NCBI RefSeq assembly: GCF_030272615.1
Contig: NC_081415.1
Span: 511,009,873-511,073,872, forward strand
Length of the DNA: 64,000 bases
Reading direction: 5' to 3'
From: Cryptomeria japonica
Lineage: Eukaryota > Streptophyta > Pinopsida > Cupressales > Cupressaceae
Positions 10,930-23,949 of this stretch are shown here, piece after piece; the stretch's first letter is position 1, and each line of letters starts with the position of its first letter. Under the pieces are notes generated by a model. The model did not search any database and had not been told where the DNA came from. It was given only the letters and a program-made list of their open reading frames with translations. The translations under genes were made by a program, and so were the position numbers.

Positions 10930-12841
10930 ATAAATAGTATGATTGAAAAAAAAAATGGATCAAATATAGAATAGAATAACAAATCACTTGGATCTCCAAA
11001 AAGGGATCCTAATGAGAAATTTTTAAATTTACTTATGCATATTTAATAGCATTTATACTTCATAGGTAAATATTTTATCTTCTATCTATAGATGATCATT
11101 GTGATAATTTGATAAAAAATCATTTATACATCAAACATATTACAAGTAGGAATATCATCAATGTTAATATAATACATATCCTTCATCAAATACTAAAATA
11201 ATTTAAGATAATTCATGATGTTCCTTCCCTTTATTCCTACTAGTTCGTATGTGACATTTTAAATGCAATATAAGCACTAATATAGTTAATAATATGTAAT
11301 TTGGAAGGGCCACTTGAAGGGCATGTGACACATTGAAGTGAAGTTAGTTAATTAAAGATTCAAAATTCATTTCATGGGTCTTAAATATATATGAAAACTT
11401 GATTTTTTTTTTAAGTATGAAAGTAAATGGGGAATGTCATAAATAGACAAATTTCATGATAATGACAATGGATACCAAAAATTACTCTATCAAAATGTAG
11501 CTTAAGATATTCTCATAATAATTTCATGCCAATTAAAATGATAAAGAGACCTCAAGTATATGGTTTGCTTCTAGATATTATCATGCCCATGTATCATGCT
11601 TTAAAAAGGTGTAGATTTTAATATATCATTATTTTGATAGACCTAATTCAATATCTATTATATAGAAAAAACTTAAGAAATTTTAGAAGAGACCAAGACA
11701 TTATTGAAATGAGGTTGAAACTATCATATTTAGAATTGTTATCGAGTTAATCTCATATCAATAATAATAATAATGTAGATTATACTCCATAATCTTAAAA
11801 TCACTACAAAGATATCATCCTTTATGAAGTTAAAAGTGGTTATATAATGATTTGTCGTACTCTTAAAAAATAATTATTTTTCATTCTTTTTAAGACTAAA
11901 ATCCTTTAATTAGATAGTCAGATGTGATGTAGAGAAAAAAAAAAAAATTTAAAAATTCTAAGAATTTCACTTAGCATTGCACTTAGTTGCATTATGATAC
12001 TTCTAATACTTACCTTTGACTCCCATGATGGGATAAGTCACTTTGAATCAAATACTCTAGTAAACTTAAATACAATGTATATAGGGAAACATCAAAAGAA
12101 AAGATGTCTCACTGCAATTGGAGCAATCAAATTCCAAAAAGTTTAGAAACTGATCTAATCGGGAATGTGATGGAAAGAGAGAAGATCCATGCACCGTATA
12201 GACTTAATTTTTAAAAAAATCTTATATATATATATATATATATTGAACTTGGTGCAACAATATGCTAATAAACTTTCCATTTCACCTATATTGATGAAGG
12301 ATAAAGATGGGATAACAAAATAATATTGTATCGGATACGATCTTAGGGATCATGCAAAGTTAGGATATTACAATCTTAATAATATACATATATATGTATA
12401 TAGAGATGTGTGGTCTTCCTAATTTATGATGATGTTAATTATGCAATGATCCTCCCTGTGAAGATAGCTATAAATTTAGAAGGTTGCTATGTCTGATCCA
12501 CCAACATGAATATGCAAATTGTAGATATTAGTATCACTCTACAATGATACGTTGTTGTTCCAGATATAAAGTTTATGTGCTTGCAACTAAGAGTGTCATA
12601 TTTGATATGATCTTTAAATGTATGCAACCAAAAATTCTAGTAGGTAATCACTCAATAAGGAGAAGATCCACAATGGGACAAATAAAAGAGATGTATTCCA
12701 AATTGATGATTGACGAAATGTGTTAGATCTTCCTCTTGTGCCTTACAACCCGAAAAGATGACATACATTTGTGTTCAATAAGACACATATCTTCTTAATT
12801 GACCTTCTTAATAACAAACAGTTTACTAATCAAATCAGATC

Positions 12842-13341
12842 NNNNNNNNNNNNNNNNNNNNNNNNNNNNNNNNNNNNNNNNNNNNNNNNNNNNNNNNNNN
12901 NNNNNNNNNNNNNNNNNNNNNNNNNNNNNNNNNNNNNNNNNNNNNNNNNNNNNNNNNNNNNNNNNNNNNNNNNNNNNNNNNNNNNNNNNNNNNNNNNNNN
13001 NNNNNNNNNNNNNNNNNNNNNNNNNNNNNNNNNNNNNNNNNNNNNNNNNNNNNNNNNNNNNNNNNNNNNNNNNNNNNNNNNNNNNNNNNNNNNNNNNNNN
13101 NNNNNNNNNNNNNNNNNNNNNNNNNNNNNNNNNNNNNNNNNNNNNNNNNNNNNNNNNNNNNNNNNNNNNNNNNNNNNNNNNNNNNNNNNNNNNNNNNNNN
13201 NNNNNNNNNNNNNNNNNNNNNNNNNNNNNNNNNNNNNNNNNNNNNNNNNNNNNNNNNNNNNNNNNNNNNNNNNNNNNNNNNNNNNNNNNNNNNNNNNNNN
13301 NNNNNNNNNNNNNNNNNNNNNNNNNNNNNNNNNNNNNNNNN
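12842..13341. other. Assembly gap (500 N)
   Basis: Exactly 500 unknown bases, a round size typical of a scaffold placeholder. Continuity between the copia-type insertion and the LINE on either side cannot be judged. Confidence 0.98.
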
Positions 13342-14700
13342 TCTTTCCTCGACACCTGACCATAAGAAATATTTCTATATTCTCTCAATAATGTCAGCAA
13401 ACTTGGAAGGGATTCTAAATAGGCTGAGAGCATAAACTGGTAGATTTTGAAGGGAAGATTTAAGGATCTAAAACTTCTTGGCCTAACTAAGAAGAGAACC
13501 TTTCCATCTAGCTAGTTTCCTATTGAACCTGTCAATGAGAGAGTTCAAGAAAAGCATTAGGGGGTTTATAACATAATGGGAGCCCGAGATAAATAGAGGG
13601 GAGAACACCAATCACACAACCTAGTATGGATGTTGTCTTCTTCTATCTTTCATCTGGGGTATTACAAAAAAGATAGAGCTCTTCCTCGTATTCACTTTTT
13701 GTCTTGACGCCTTTTGGTTGAACTTCCCATCAGAATAGTATCATCAATGAATTGTGGATGAGAGAAAATCAAGTTTGTCGAGGAAGGCTTAAGGCCTTTC
13801 AATTTACCTTCATTCACCAACTTGTGCATATACCTTCCGCGACATTTCACCATCAAAATAAAGAGGATAGGAGAAATTGGGTCACCCTATCTGAGAGCAT
13901 TGGAAACCTTAAAATAATAATAAGGGGAAGCATTGACAGTAACAACCAAGGAAGAAGAGGAGATGAGGTGCAAAATTAGCTAAAGAACCCTTTCCATAAA
14001 TTTCAAAACTTTCAAAACTTTTAGTAGAAAATACTAGTCTACCCTATCATAGGCTTTGTATTGGTCAAGTTTGAGAAAAAACCCTTTCTTTTTGGAAACC
14101 TCCAAAGAGTGGATATTCTCATGCACAGTGATCATGGAGTCAAGGATTTATCTTCCTAGAATAAAACCACTTTGTTGGGGATAAATTGAAAGAGGGAGAA
14201 CAACCAAGAATCTTCCCAGAATAAAGACTGATGGGTCTGAAAGCATCAAAGACATCCACCCCTACGTACATGGGGATAAAAATAATAAATGTATAATTGA
14301 TTTCCTTTAGGATATTCCTTGACCCAAATAATTCCTTAATAGCATTGACCACTTCCTCAGCCACAATATCCCAAAAAAACTTGAAAAAAAAACATAGGAA
14401 AGCTATTTGGGCCCAGGGCTTTGTTATCTGAAAAAGAGAACACCACTTTCTTCGCTTCATCAGAAGAGGGAATAGATAATAAAAATTTGTTTTTGATCTG
14501 CATTCAAAATACTAGGAATATCTTCAATAAAACTTTGTTGCACATTCTCATCCAATCCATCCTCAGTTGAGAGAAGGTTTCTGAAAACCTGAACCGCTTC
14601 TCTTCTAATATCATCTTCCTTTTCAATCTTGACTCCATCTTTAAGGACATGAGAGATCAAATTTTCTATCTTATGTTTAAGCATCATCATGTGGAGAAAC
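13342..14700 (-). pseudogene. LINE (non-LTR retrotransposon) reverse transcriptase, broken
   Basis: Non-LTR reverse transcriptase copies element RNA at a nicked target. Reading the minus strand from about 14690: a pre-RT segment (14690-14460) ends near a conserved Gln-rich stretch; then KALGPDG-like sequence degraded to KPWAQIAF, FKFFWDIVAEEVVNAIKEL, and VDVFDAFRPISLY (about 14227-14260); then ALR-stop-GDPISPI (about 13874-13896); and the catalytic box as FIDDT (13737-13751), where plant LINEs usually have FADDT. Several frameshifts and stops break it. The right end lacks the endonuclease, as in 5'-truncated LINEs, and the left end disappears into the gap. Confidence 0.85.
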
Positions 14701-17700
14701 TGAGCCGAGGACAGCCATAATGATCTAAATCTCTTTTTCTAGAATTCTTCATACTCCATCACAATCATAACACTTCATCTCATATAAAAACATCAAGAAA
14801 CCATTATCACTAAATCCTTAATATCATCGTTACACCCTCATCATATCAAAACCACTAGGACATCATAATTATAATCATAAACCCTCATACCATCAATAAG
14901 TCCTTAAAACTATATATCATCATAACATAGTCATGTCCTAAAACATAGGCCCATTATACATTAGCAACCTTGGATAAATCAACTAAGACTACTTCTAAGA
15001 AGAAATATGTTACTAAAGGCAAGCTAAGCCAAAAGAAACATAATCAGGGTATAGACATAGAAAGTGTTATCCTAGATCATAATTCATTTCCCAAAGAAGA
15101 TCATATAATAAAAATAGTTAGAAAAATCTACTTGTCAATAGCATAGTCCATCAATATTAAATAACTACCTTCTAATTAGCACAATCAAGACATTTTCATA
15201 TTGTAACTAGGCATCTTCATAGTTACATAAGCAACCAAAATATTAAATTCATTGGAAGTGGATTCTAACATCACACGTATTCTCATATATCTAGATGATG
15301 TGATATCATCCCTTTCCATCCAACATCCATCGAACGTAACCATCTTCTTTCATTTATTAACCATATTAGTAGAAACTTTATCATTGCAGCGACCACTAAA
15401 TTTAACAAACATCTCTTTCTACATTGATTATTGCTATATCACTTACATTATCTTCTTTAAATTATAGATTCTACCATAGTTCCTGATTTATTACATGAGG
15501 GTTAAAGAAATATTACACAATAAAACTAGCAATCTCACTCCTCAACTATACAAGCTACTTTGTTTGGCTAACTTTATCTTGTTGACAATTAACAAAGAAT
15601 ATTTTTCACTTTACCTTCAATGATTGGCTATATCTTTCACCCCTCACAATTGCACAACACTCCCTAGATTCTTTTGGTTCTTTATAGGTTCGTTAGGTTA
15701 TCATTGGCTTTGTTACCAAATTGTTGGAGTGAAGAGAGAATAAATAAAGCATAAATTATATTAAATATTATGAATATTACAATGATTGTCTGAGCTGATG
15801 CTAAAATATCTTTTGAGACATGATTACTTTTTTTAGAATTTACAACCTCATACATATTACTCCCACTCATAATTGCACACTTTCTTATAGCTCTATGGAA
15901 ATGGACTCTCTGAAGAGAGAGTGATTACAGGTAAAGACTTAAATATTATATAAAAATTATGCATTGGTGGATGAGAGAGATAAACATAAAATAAAATATT
16001 TTAGACAATCTACAATTTGTAAGAAATTTGCAAATAGTACAATAAATAGATTGGATGAGTGCTTGTAAAATCTGATTGAATCCATAGAAGATCATTGTAT
16101 TTAATGCTTGTTGAATATGGCTATAGAATGGAGGATACAGAGTTGACAAATGCATCTGGAAACTATTAATGTGCATACAAAGGATATCAAATTGGCATAG
16201 TTGGGATTATTTCCATCAATTATGCATATTAGATTATATATTTTGTCATGTACAATATTAATTTCAGTTTAAAAATTATGAGAATATTGGGGTAAATATA
16301 TATTGTAAAAAAGTCATCTTAATGATTTTTTGTTTCTTCTTTTATAAACATAAATTCTTAGTATTTTGTAAGTAATTTAGGGAGTCTTTGATAGTTACAA
16401 GAAAGCAATGATTTATAAGAAATAGCAAAATACATTTTAAAGTATTATATACAACAAATATTATTACCATCATCTTGTGTTTATTAGTGTTACTATTATG
16501 AGCAAGATTTTAAGCAATATTTATACTTGTTATTTTTAAATATGGTTTAGAGAATAAAAAGGAAGCAAAAATAATCATTGCTATTAATTTTTAAGAAAAG
16601 AATTTTAAATAAAATAAAGTTATTTTTCAATGATGAGAGTATGATCATCTAGATGATAAGAAATGATTTAATAAGGTATTTCTTTTCATTTTGATATTTG
16701 AAAATAAAATATCTCAATTACAGAAGGGTTTATATATTATAAGAGGATAACTTTTAAGATTGTTCAGACATTAAGAGAAGGGAAAAATTAATAAATATTT
16801 ATGGAAAAGAAAAGGTTATTCTATTTTTTTTTCCAAGTACTTTTGGAGACACAAGGTAAATATTTTATGATTTAAAAATTAAAATTTATTTTATTTATAA
16901 AGTTTCAGGATTATTGTGGTTTATTAGTGTAAGGTGTGCACTATGGTTAAGTGATTTTCAACATCTCCAACCAACTTGACACTCAATGATGGCACACTTT
17001 GAATTAAAAAGAACATTTTTTTGTTTTTCTTTTTGGATACTAATAGAATTAAAGAATTAATATCTTTTGAATTTTGTTTTGTATGAATGTGTAGAGATTT
17101 GGTTCAAAATCCATGTGGATTGTTGTCTAGATAGTTATGAGTCTATGGATCATTGGATTTATAACCTTCCAAGGGTGACAAGAGAAATTTATGAAATATT
17201 ATGGATGTATCTCAACATTAATTGTCATCCAATAATTTAGCACATTTGTCATTTATGAGTTTGAGAAAGTGGTAATCTAGAAACTTAAGAATTTAGCTTG
17301 AGAGCTACACCCTTCTAAGATTGACGAGAAAGATTAATTGAATCTCACTTGATTTAAAAATATAAATTTATTTATTTTTGTTGAGAAATATAAAACTTCA
17401 AATATAAAGGTTGTGAAATTCAATCTCTATCCAAATAATGAACTAAAGAATGAGATACAAGGCTAGGAGAACTACAAAATGAAAATCTAAAGCTTATATG
17501 AAAATATTAAAATAAGTTGTCTTATTGAATTTCCATGTTTAGATCCATCTTCCTTATGATGCAAAAATTAGTCTACATATCATGTTTATTTACACTATCT
17601 TATGTGAACTTATATAAAAAATATACATTGTCATACTATCACCATAAGATAGAAACAATGAGGCACAAATCAAAACATAAGAGCATCAAATACCATAGTA

Positions 17701-20539
17701 TTTATGTAAAGAAATTCTTGTAGAAACAAAGAATCCACTAAAAAGAGAAGTCAAGTATGCATTAACGCCAAGTAAATAGGACTATAATATAATCACTTCC
17801 ATTATCCTCTTTTCCTCCAACATAGTAGCACTTGTGTACCAATGAAAAAGACCTTGTTCCACCCACATGTCTTTTTTCATGCAAAGAAACTCAACATTCA
17901 ATTGTTCCTTCTCAATTCCATATCCAAAGAGCTATTTATATAAAATGAAAAGAGCTCCAAAAATACAAAACAATGTATCCAAAGAGGATTCATCACCCAA
18001 ACATCCCCAACCCCTTAATTTCCTCCATGAAATATGAAATTACACTAGTTTTAGATGCAATAATTTTTACCCAACTTCGCTGCCCAAACATGAAAGATAA
18101 AACTTACATTAAATGTGATAAGTAATGAAATACCAAGAGAGGCATGTTGTATCTTCTAATACCCACTTGGAAGGTTCAACTCTTTCATGATAGTTAGGTG
18201 AGGGTATTCAACACATACTAAAGTATTAATTATAACACCCAAAGTATTCAGAAAATATAAGGTAGTTAGTGATCTATCAAGGAAATATAATACAATGCAT
18301 TTTATTTAGACATCATATATAATTATCCTTTTTTAATATTTCATCCTAAACTACCTTCTTACATTATTTAAATTTAAATTCTTGGCACAAATTATTATTT
18401 TTATAGGTAATAAAGGGGTAAGTGAACCAAGATGAGGGACTAAAAAAGTCACCACTTACCTTTAAATTAGCCACCATTAGAGCATATCATGTGTGCATTA
18501 TAATACACTAACTATAAGACTTAGATTCTCTAAAATTTGGGTTGAGTCAATCCAAATAATAATGTGATTGCATTATAATATAATCATGTTACAAAAAAAC
18601 TAAACATAAAATGAAAATCACTCATTTTTCCTTCATTTTTGTTGTTTTCTTTCTTTGGTTACACTTTTATACTACAAAAAATCATGTTTTCGCTAATAAA
18701 GCACATTTTTAATATCATGTATTTGTGAGATGCTCATCAAGATTATTTCAAAATATTGTAGAGGCTAAAGAAGTATCTTTGGTTTTTAAGTGTCAAATTT
18801 CGGATTAAGTAGATTACATTAGTTTTTTAACCATTTTTTAAAAAAAATTCTAGAAATCAATAATTCACCTCAAATGTTGAAAATCCTTAATCACCGCCTC
18901 AACAATGCCCTCTTAAATAACATCCATAAAAAATATTTTCTCCAAATTCTCGAAATCTTCCAATAACAAAACAAAATAAACTAGGATAAATAGAAATTAG
19001 CACAAAAGAACTTGTAGAATTAATAACAGGATTGAAAGATTCTATTGCAACAAGCTCTTAGAGAACACATATTTTCAAATTACTACAATCTATAGTCTCT
19101 CATGTAGAATATGTGAGTGGGAAAATCAATAGTTGGTTTGATGAGTGAAGAGAAAAAGAAAATTTATGCATAAAAACTATCATATAAGCAAGTGAAAAAA
19201 ATGAATTTTAAAATCTACTTGTGTCCACTCTTCACTAACCCATGGACAAATGAAACCTTACACAATGCATGAAAGGGTTTTCCTATCCATTGATGCAACC
19301 ACCAAGGGGTAAAGAATAATTTTTTGGATAGGTGGTGGATGGTTTTTGACCATTTTCCTTTCAATAATTGTCAGGTATCATAATAATTTTTGAGGAAACT
19401 ATAATGTGATTTTTTCCTCAACAAGGTCCTAATTTATTTTGACATGTGGGAGCTAAATGGTAAAGTAGGGGCCTTCACACAAGATAGAGTGGGGGTACTT
19501 GACATGTCTCAAACTAGGCAGTAGGATCCTTGCCTAGACCTGATGTTGAGGTTGTTACTATTCTTTTTGTTGTGAAAGAGTATCAAGGTGGAGAAATTAG
19601 ACTCCATTGACTTTCTCACTCAGACCCTTGTATAGTATACTAGACCTATAGTACAAGATGATGTAGTTGAGTCTTTTAGGCCTTGAGCTCTAGTTCATCT
19701 GTTTTGATAATGTAGGTCTCTTTATGTTTATGATCTTGAGAGTAGTCAGGTTGTACTTGGCCCAAATATATTTGTAACGCATTAGATGGTCATAACTAAA
19801 GATTCATTTAATGAGAATTTTGGTATTGATAGTTAGGTAAATTTAATTAAGTTCATTTAATTTGATTGATTCAATTGAATTATAAAATTTAAGATTAATA
19901 ATTAGTAGATGACTATTATGATATTTTGAATGGACTCCCACAATCTCCTATCCTCTAAATGAAACATCTCCTTTAAACATCATATAAATATATTTATGTA
20001 TCCATAAATATTTTACCTTAATTCACATTTATGTAAGAGTAGGATCATATGAGTTGACAAGAGGTAAAGAACATCTTTCATACAAGAACAATCAAAGCTA
20101 AACAATTCCTACTCTCTAAATAATTCTATAATTCTATTTTTATATCGTATCTATGTTTCGCAAGTGAGAAATCAAGAATAGACCACTTCAACAATACAAG
20201 ATACTAATAATATTTTAAACATTATATATTAATTCTAATTAATTATTATATAATAATATATAAAATATTATAAGACACTAATAATATTTATTAATATGTA
20301 TTATGTACTTATCTAATAACATAATATTCTATAGTTATAAATAAATTCACTTAATGTCTTTTATATTAGGCTAGGATCATCTTTAATCCATTTTTGACAT
20401 TAAGATACAATAGATATCTTGAGAAATGTACCTTTAAACATTAAATGTATATTTATATCTATGGATATATGCTAACAAGAGACACAATGCATCAAGTTCC
20501 TACCAATAATGTGGCTAGTTTAGAGTAGACAACATAAAA
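14701..20539. other. AT-rich intergenic DNA, no supported gene
   Basis: Scanned on both strands. Reading frames are short and low in complexity. No LTR ends, tRNA or conserved motif was recognised. A slightly less AT-rich patch at 19420-19760 shows no readable protein. Ancient decayed repeats are likely. Confidence 0.6.
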
Positions 20540-20925
20540 TAAGTTAGATAGAGTAAGGGAGACATGTTTAGAGATAGAAGGGAAGAGATGAATATAGAGG
20601 GAGAGAGGAAAAGGGAGAGAATAAATAGAGAGACAAAGAGAGGTAGAGGGGGAGATGAGGATAGAGAGAGAAAGAGAGATAAAGAGGGATAGAGAGATAT
20701 AGAGGAAGAGAGATAATATAAATAATGGGATATTGTGATAGAGAGATAGATATGTAAGGAGATATAGAGAGAGGGGAGAGTGACAACTATAGAGAAGTAA
20801 ATATAAACAAATAGAGATGGAGAGAGGGAGAGAGAAACATGGGAAGATAGAGAGGGAGGGATAAAAATGGAGGGGAAGAGAAAGAGAGAGATAGAAATGG
20901 AGATATATATTAATATATGAGAGGA
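20540..20925. repeat. GA-rich purine tract
   Basis: An irregular (GA)n-based stretch with GAGAGAGATAGAGG-type words. Its composition and word use resemble the GA-rich arms at 40981-41420 and 42877-44340, so it may be a stray piece of that repeat. A TA run follows at 20934-20951. Confidence 0.75.
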
Positions 20926-21180
20926 GAAGGGGCTATATATATATATATATAATTTTTAAAAATATTAGTATTTGAATTTGAATGTATAGATAAATAATAA
21001 TAAATCTAATTATTATTTTTAATTATATATATAGAAGGGGGATTCAAATAAGTCAACAAATTACAAGTTGACTTTTCACTTTTTAATATATTTTATTTTA
21101 TTTTTTATTTTTTATTTTTTATGTTTGGTTATATTTGTAACTTTTAACATAATAGTTAAAATAAGAACCACAATTTAAGT
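20926..21180. other. AT-rich non-coding stretch
   Basis: Poly(T)/poly(A)-like low complexity; nothing else seen. Confidence 0.6.
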
Positions 21181-22860
21181 TTTTGATTGAGGATAAACAA
21201 TTTTTTAGGGGACCCAAAACCCCTTACAATAGGTTTTGAAGGGATCCGAAACCCTTGGATTTTACAAGGATTTGAAACCCAAAATAGGCAGCTACCAAAA
21301 GATATATCAAGGATAAACAACAGCCCAAACTTAACCTAGCATCAAAACAATAATAATTAACCTAGCTAAAAGGGAATAAGGCCAAAACCTTTCACTATCA
21401 CAAGGGTTTTATTAAGGCTCCCTTAACCTTCATCAAATACCAAGGGTTTTTCCAAGCACCCATAGCATGAACATTGAGATGGATCAAATATCCCAAAGTC
21501 ATAAGCACCAGACTCTTGCTGATAAACATACATACACAATCTAGGACCAAAGGGTTTCTTTGGGCCACAACAACCCCAAAGCCATATCCTAACCAAAAGC
21601 AACCACTGGCCACACCAGGCCCTTGAAAAGTACTAGCATCTAGCCTGTCCCTGAGAAAAGAACCAAACTGAGGGTTTTTCTAGGCTCCTTCAATCATGAA
21701 AGAGGGTTTTATAGGGCTCCCACAACCAACAACAATATATTTTTGAAAGGCTCCCATAACCTTGAACTGGAACAGAGCAGAGCCAAAAATACCCTCCAAA
21801 ATCACCATCTGAAGAGGTGATAAAAGAGAGAAAATAAATAAAAGAAAACTCTCTATTCACATGTGACCAAGTAATAGGGTACCCTCAGCCATCTTGAGAA
21901 GCACTAATAAAAAAATACCCTCCACTCTTTCCATCTCAATAGGAGAAGAAGGAGAAAAATCCATTGAAAAACCCATCTCAGTCCCAAGACAACCAAGAGA
22001 TAACACACCATCTGCTCCCCGACAACAATTTCCAACATCAACCGCAACAAACATCTTCACCTCAAAAGAAGATAAGTCATCTCCAGCGACATCTATCCTC
22101 ACCTCTAAAGAAGATAGATCCACCTCTATAGGATAACCAAATAAAACTAAAGATCTTGAGGAAGAAGCAACAAAATAGTGGTGAAGCCAACCAAAGGGCC
22201 AGAAAAGATAGAAACATTCAAAACAAAAATGATATCAAACAACATTAGGGGGGACAAGCCACACAACCAACCCCATAAGGATAACAATCTACAAGAAGGA
22301 AAGAAGATTAAAGAGAGGCAAGAATGAACCACATCCTCCTTAAACATAACAGAAAATTTGCATCAAATCTCCCAACAGGGGCCCCCAACAAAATAATGCT
22401 AACACAAAACATACGACCCAGAGCACATGCAACCCATACCAAGAAAAGATCCATAGAAGCAGTGAAAACAACACGAGAAGCCTTCAAAAAAGAAAACTCC
22501 CACTTCCCTACCATAGAGCCTTGAAAAGAAGCGAACCCCTCCTCCCGCCACACCATAATAGCAACGTTAAAACCTAGACAGAAGGGGAGAACAACAAAAA
22601 CCTCCACAGAACCTAGGGGAGAAAGCACCAAAGCCAGTGGCCAAACAAAAGGGAGGGGCTTCTGGACCACCCCCAACACGACAAAGGCACCATACACTGA
22701 AACACCACAAATCCCTAATGCAAACTGTGTTTCATTGTCTCCATCATCTTCAAAATCAACATATGTGTCTGCCTCCCCTGACGAAACCCTAGGGCCTCCA
22801 CTCCCGCCTCTACCGCTTCCACTCATTTCAAAAATTATCTCATAATCCGAACCACAATTT
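21181..22860 (-). pseudogene. Probable LINE-type remnant, 3' UTR-like repeats and ORF fragments
   Basis: On the minus strand the left end (21206-21290) has three variants of GGGTTTnGGnTCCCTnnAAAACC, also seen at the end of the remnant at 26751, where LINE RNase H lies upstream. Reading frames at 22826-22308, 22347-22147 and 22123-21857 are free of stops for short spans. Only the first has a plausible protein-like start (MSGSGRGGSGGPRVSSGEAD, then acidic residues) before becoming oddly hydrophobic, which suggests a frame change. I recognise no domain. Assignment to a LINE is inference from the shared 3' repeat. Confidence 0.35.
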
Positions 22861-23020
22861 TAGTTATAAGGTAATTTTTAATATTTTATTAGAAGAATTA
22901 TTTGTTTCCTAAAAATAAAAAATTAATTATGAAAATTTTCAACATTTCAACTTTAAAATAACATTTAATGATTAAAAATTAAGTTATAATATATCAAAGA
23001 GGTAAAAAGTAAATTTTTAA

Positions 23021-23107
23021 TTTTTAATAAATAAATATATATTTTTTAATAAATAAATATATATTTTTTAATAAATAAATATATATTTTTTTATAAATAA
23101 ATATATA
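23021..23107. repeat. 22-bp tandem repeat, about four copies
   Basis: The unit TTTTTAATAAATAAATATAT plus two bases repeats nearly perfectly. Confidence 0.85.
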
Positions 23108-23287
23108 ATGATATTTTAAGTTTCATTACATAATTATGTATTAACATTTTTATGGAATTTCATAATTAAAAAATAAAATTTTCCACTCTCTACCTTTGCC
23201 TTCCCATATATCTCATCTCTCCCTCTCTTTGCCCTTTATACCTTTATAGCTACTTCTCTTTATATTTCTTTTTCTCTATCACCTCCT

Positions 23288-23289
<2 letters not shown>

Positions 23290-23322
<33 letters not shown>

Positions 23323-23340
23323 TTATATATATATATATAT
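23290..23340. repeat. Compound microsatellite C(n)-CT(n)-TA(n)
   Basis: A C run, then about 13 CT units (23297-23322), then TA units to 23340. Confidence 0.9.
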
Positions 23341-23689
23341 GTCTACCTAGCGACCTCATGTACAACACAAATCTATACAAAAAATTGACTACAAATTTAT
23401 CTACTTGATCTTCTGCAACGCTTCAATATACCCACTACACACCAAGGTGTGATTGCTAATTAAAATATTATATAATTTTAATATTATTTATTTTATAAAT
23501 TTATTTTAAATTTAATCATTATAATTTATTAATATTATATTAATTTTAAAAATATTTTATTTTATACTTTTATTCATTTTAATTAAATATAATATAATTT
23601 TATTTTAATATAAATTGTATTAATTTAATTTAATTTTAAATTATAAATTTATTTTAATAGTTTAGCTCCATTTTTTTTAATTAAAAAAA

Positions 23690-23761
23690 GAGGATGGGGA
23701 TGGCCCCTGCAACCTCACGGGCTGGGCCCCCTTCCCCAAATCCCCTGCCATCCCCATCCTC
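23690..23761. repeat. GC-rich hairpin in AT-rich surroundings
   Basis: GAGGATGGGGATGGC (23690-23704) and GCCATCCCCATCCTC (23747-23761) are a perfect 15-base inverted repeat around a 42-base GC-rich loop. The neighbouring sequence on the left is almost pure A/T, so the boundary is abrupt. A small insertion or MITE-like hairpin is possible. Confidence 0.75.
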
Positions 23762-23949
23762 CCGAGCATCCTCCCATATTGCAGCGGTAGATGACATAGT
23801 TCCTAAGTGTCATAGAGACATCATATTTTAATAATATTTTGTTTGAATTTAAATAAATATCATATATAAAATGTATAAACACAAGAAGGAGCAATGACAT
23901 ATCATATATTAAATGTACAAGAAGAAGAAATGATATATCATTTATTAAA
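23762..23949. other. Short non-coding spacer
   Basis: Contains a loosely repeated segment (ATATCATATATTAAATGTAC and a second similar phrase about 50 bases later). No gene. Confidence 0.5.

Larger units (their letters stand above)
9518..12841 (-). other. Non-coding body of the minus-strand copia-type insertion, up to the gap
   Basis: No pol domain could be read on either strand. The part next to the polypurine tract holds the repeats listed separately. From about 10400 to 12841 it is AT-rich and unremarkable, with a TA run at 12223-12243. Either this is a non-autonomous element whose coding part is gone, or older DNA starts somewhere inside this stretch. Confidence 0.4.
22861..23689. other. 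AT-rich non-coding stretch with simple repeats
   Basis: Contains a 22-bp tandem repeat (23021-23107), a C/CT/TA compound microsatellite (23290-23340) and long A/T-only runs at 23450-23680. No gene seen. Confidence 0.7.

Noticed and set aside
12771-13433. Long frames spanning the N run
   Set aside because: They exist only because N codons are not read as stops.
22308-22826. 172-residue minus-strand frame as a real gene
   Set aside because: Only the first ~35 residues look protein-like; the rest is hydrophobic, without a domain, and sits in a LINE-like remnant.
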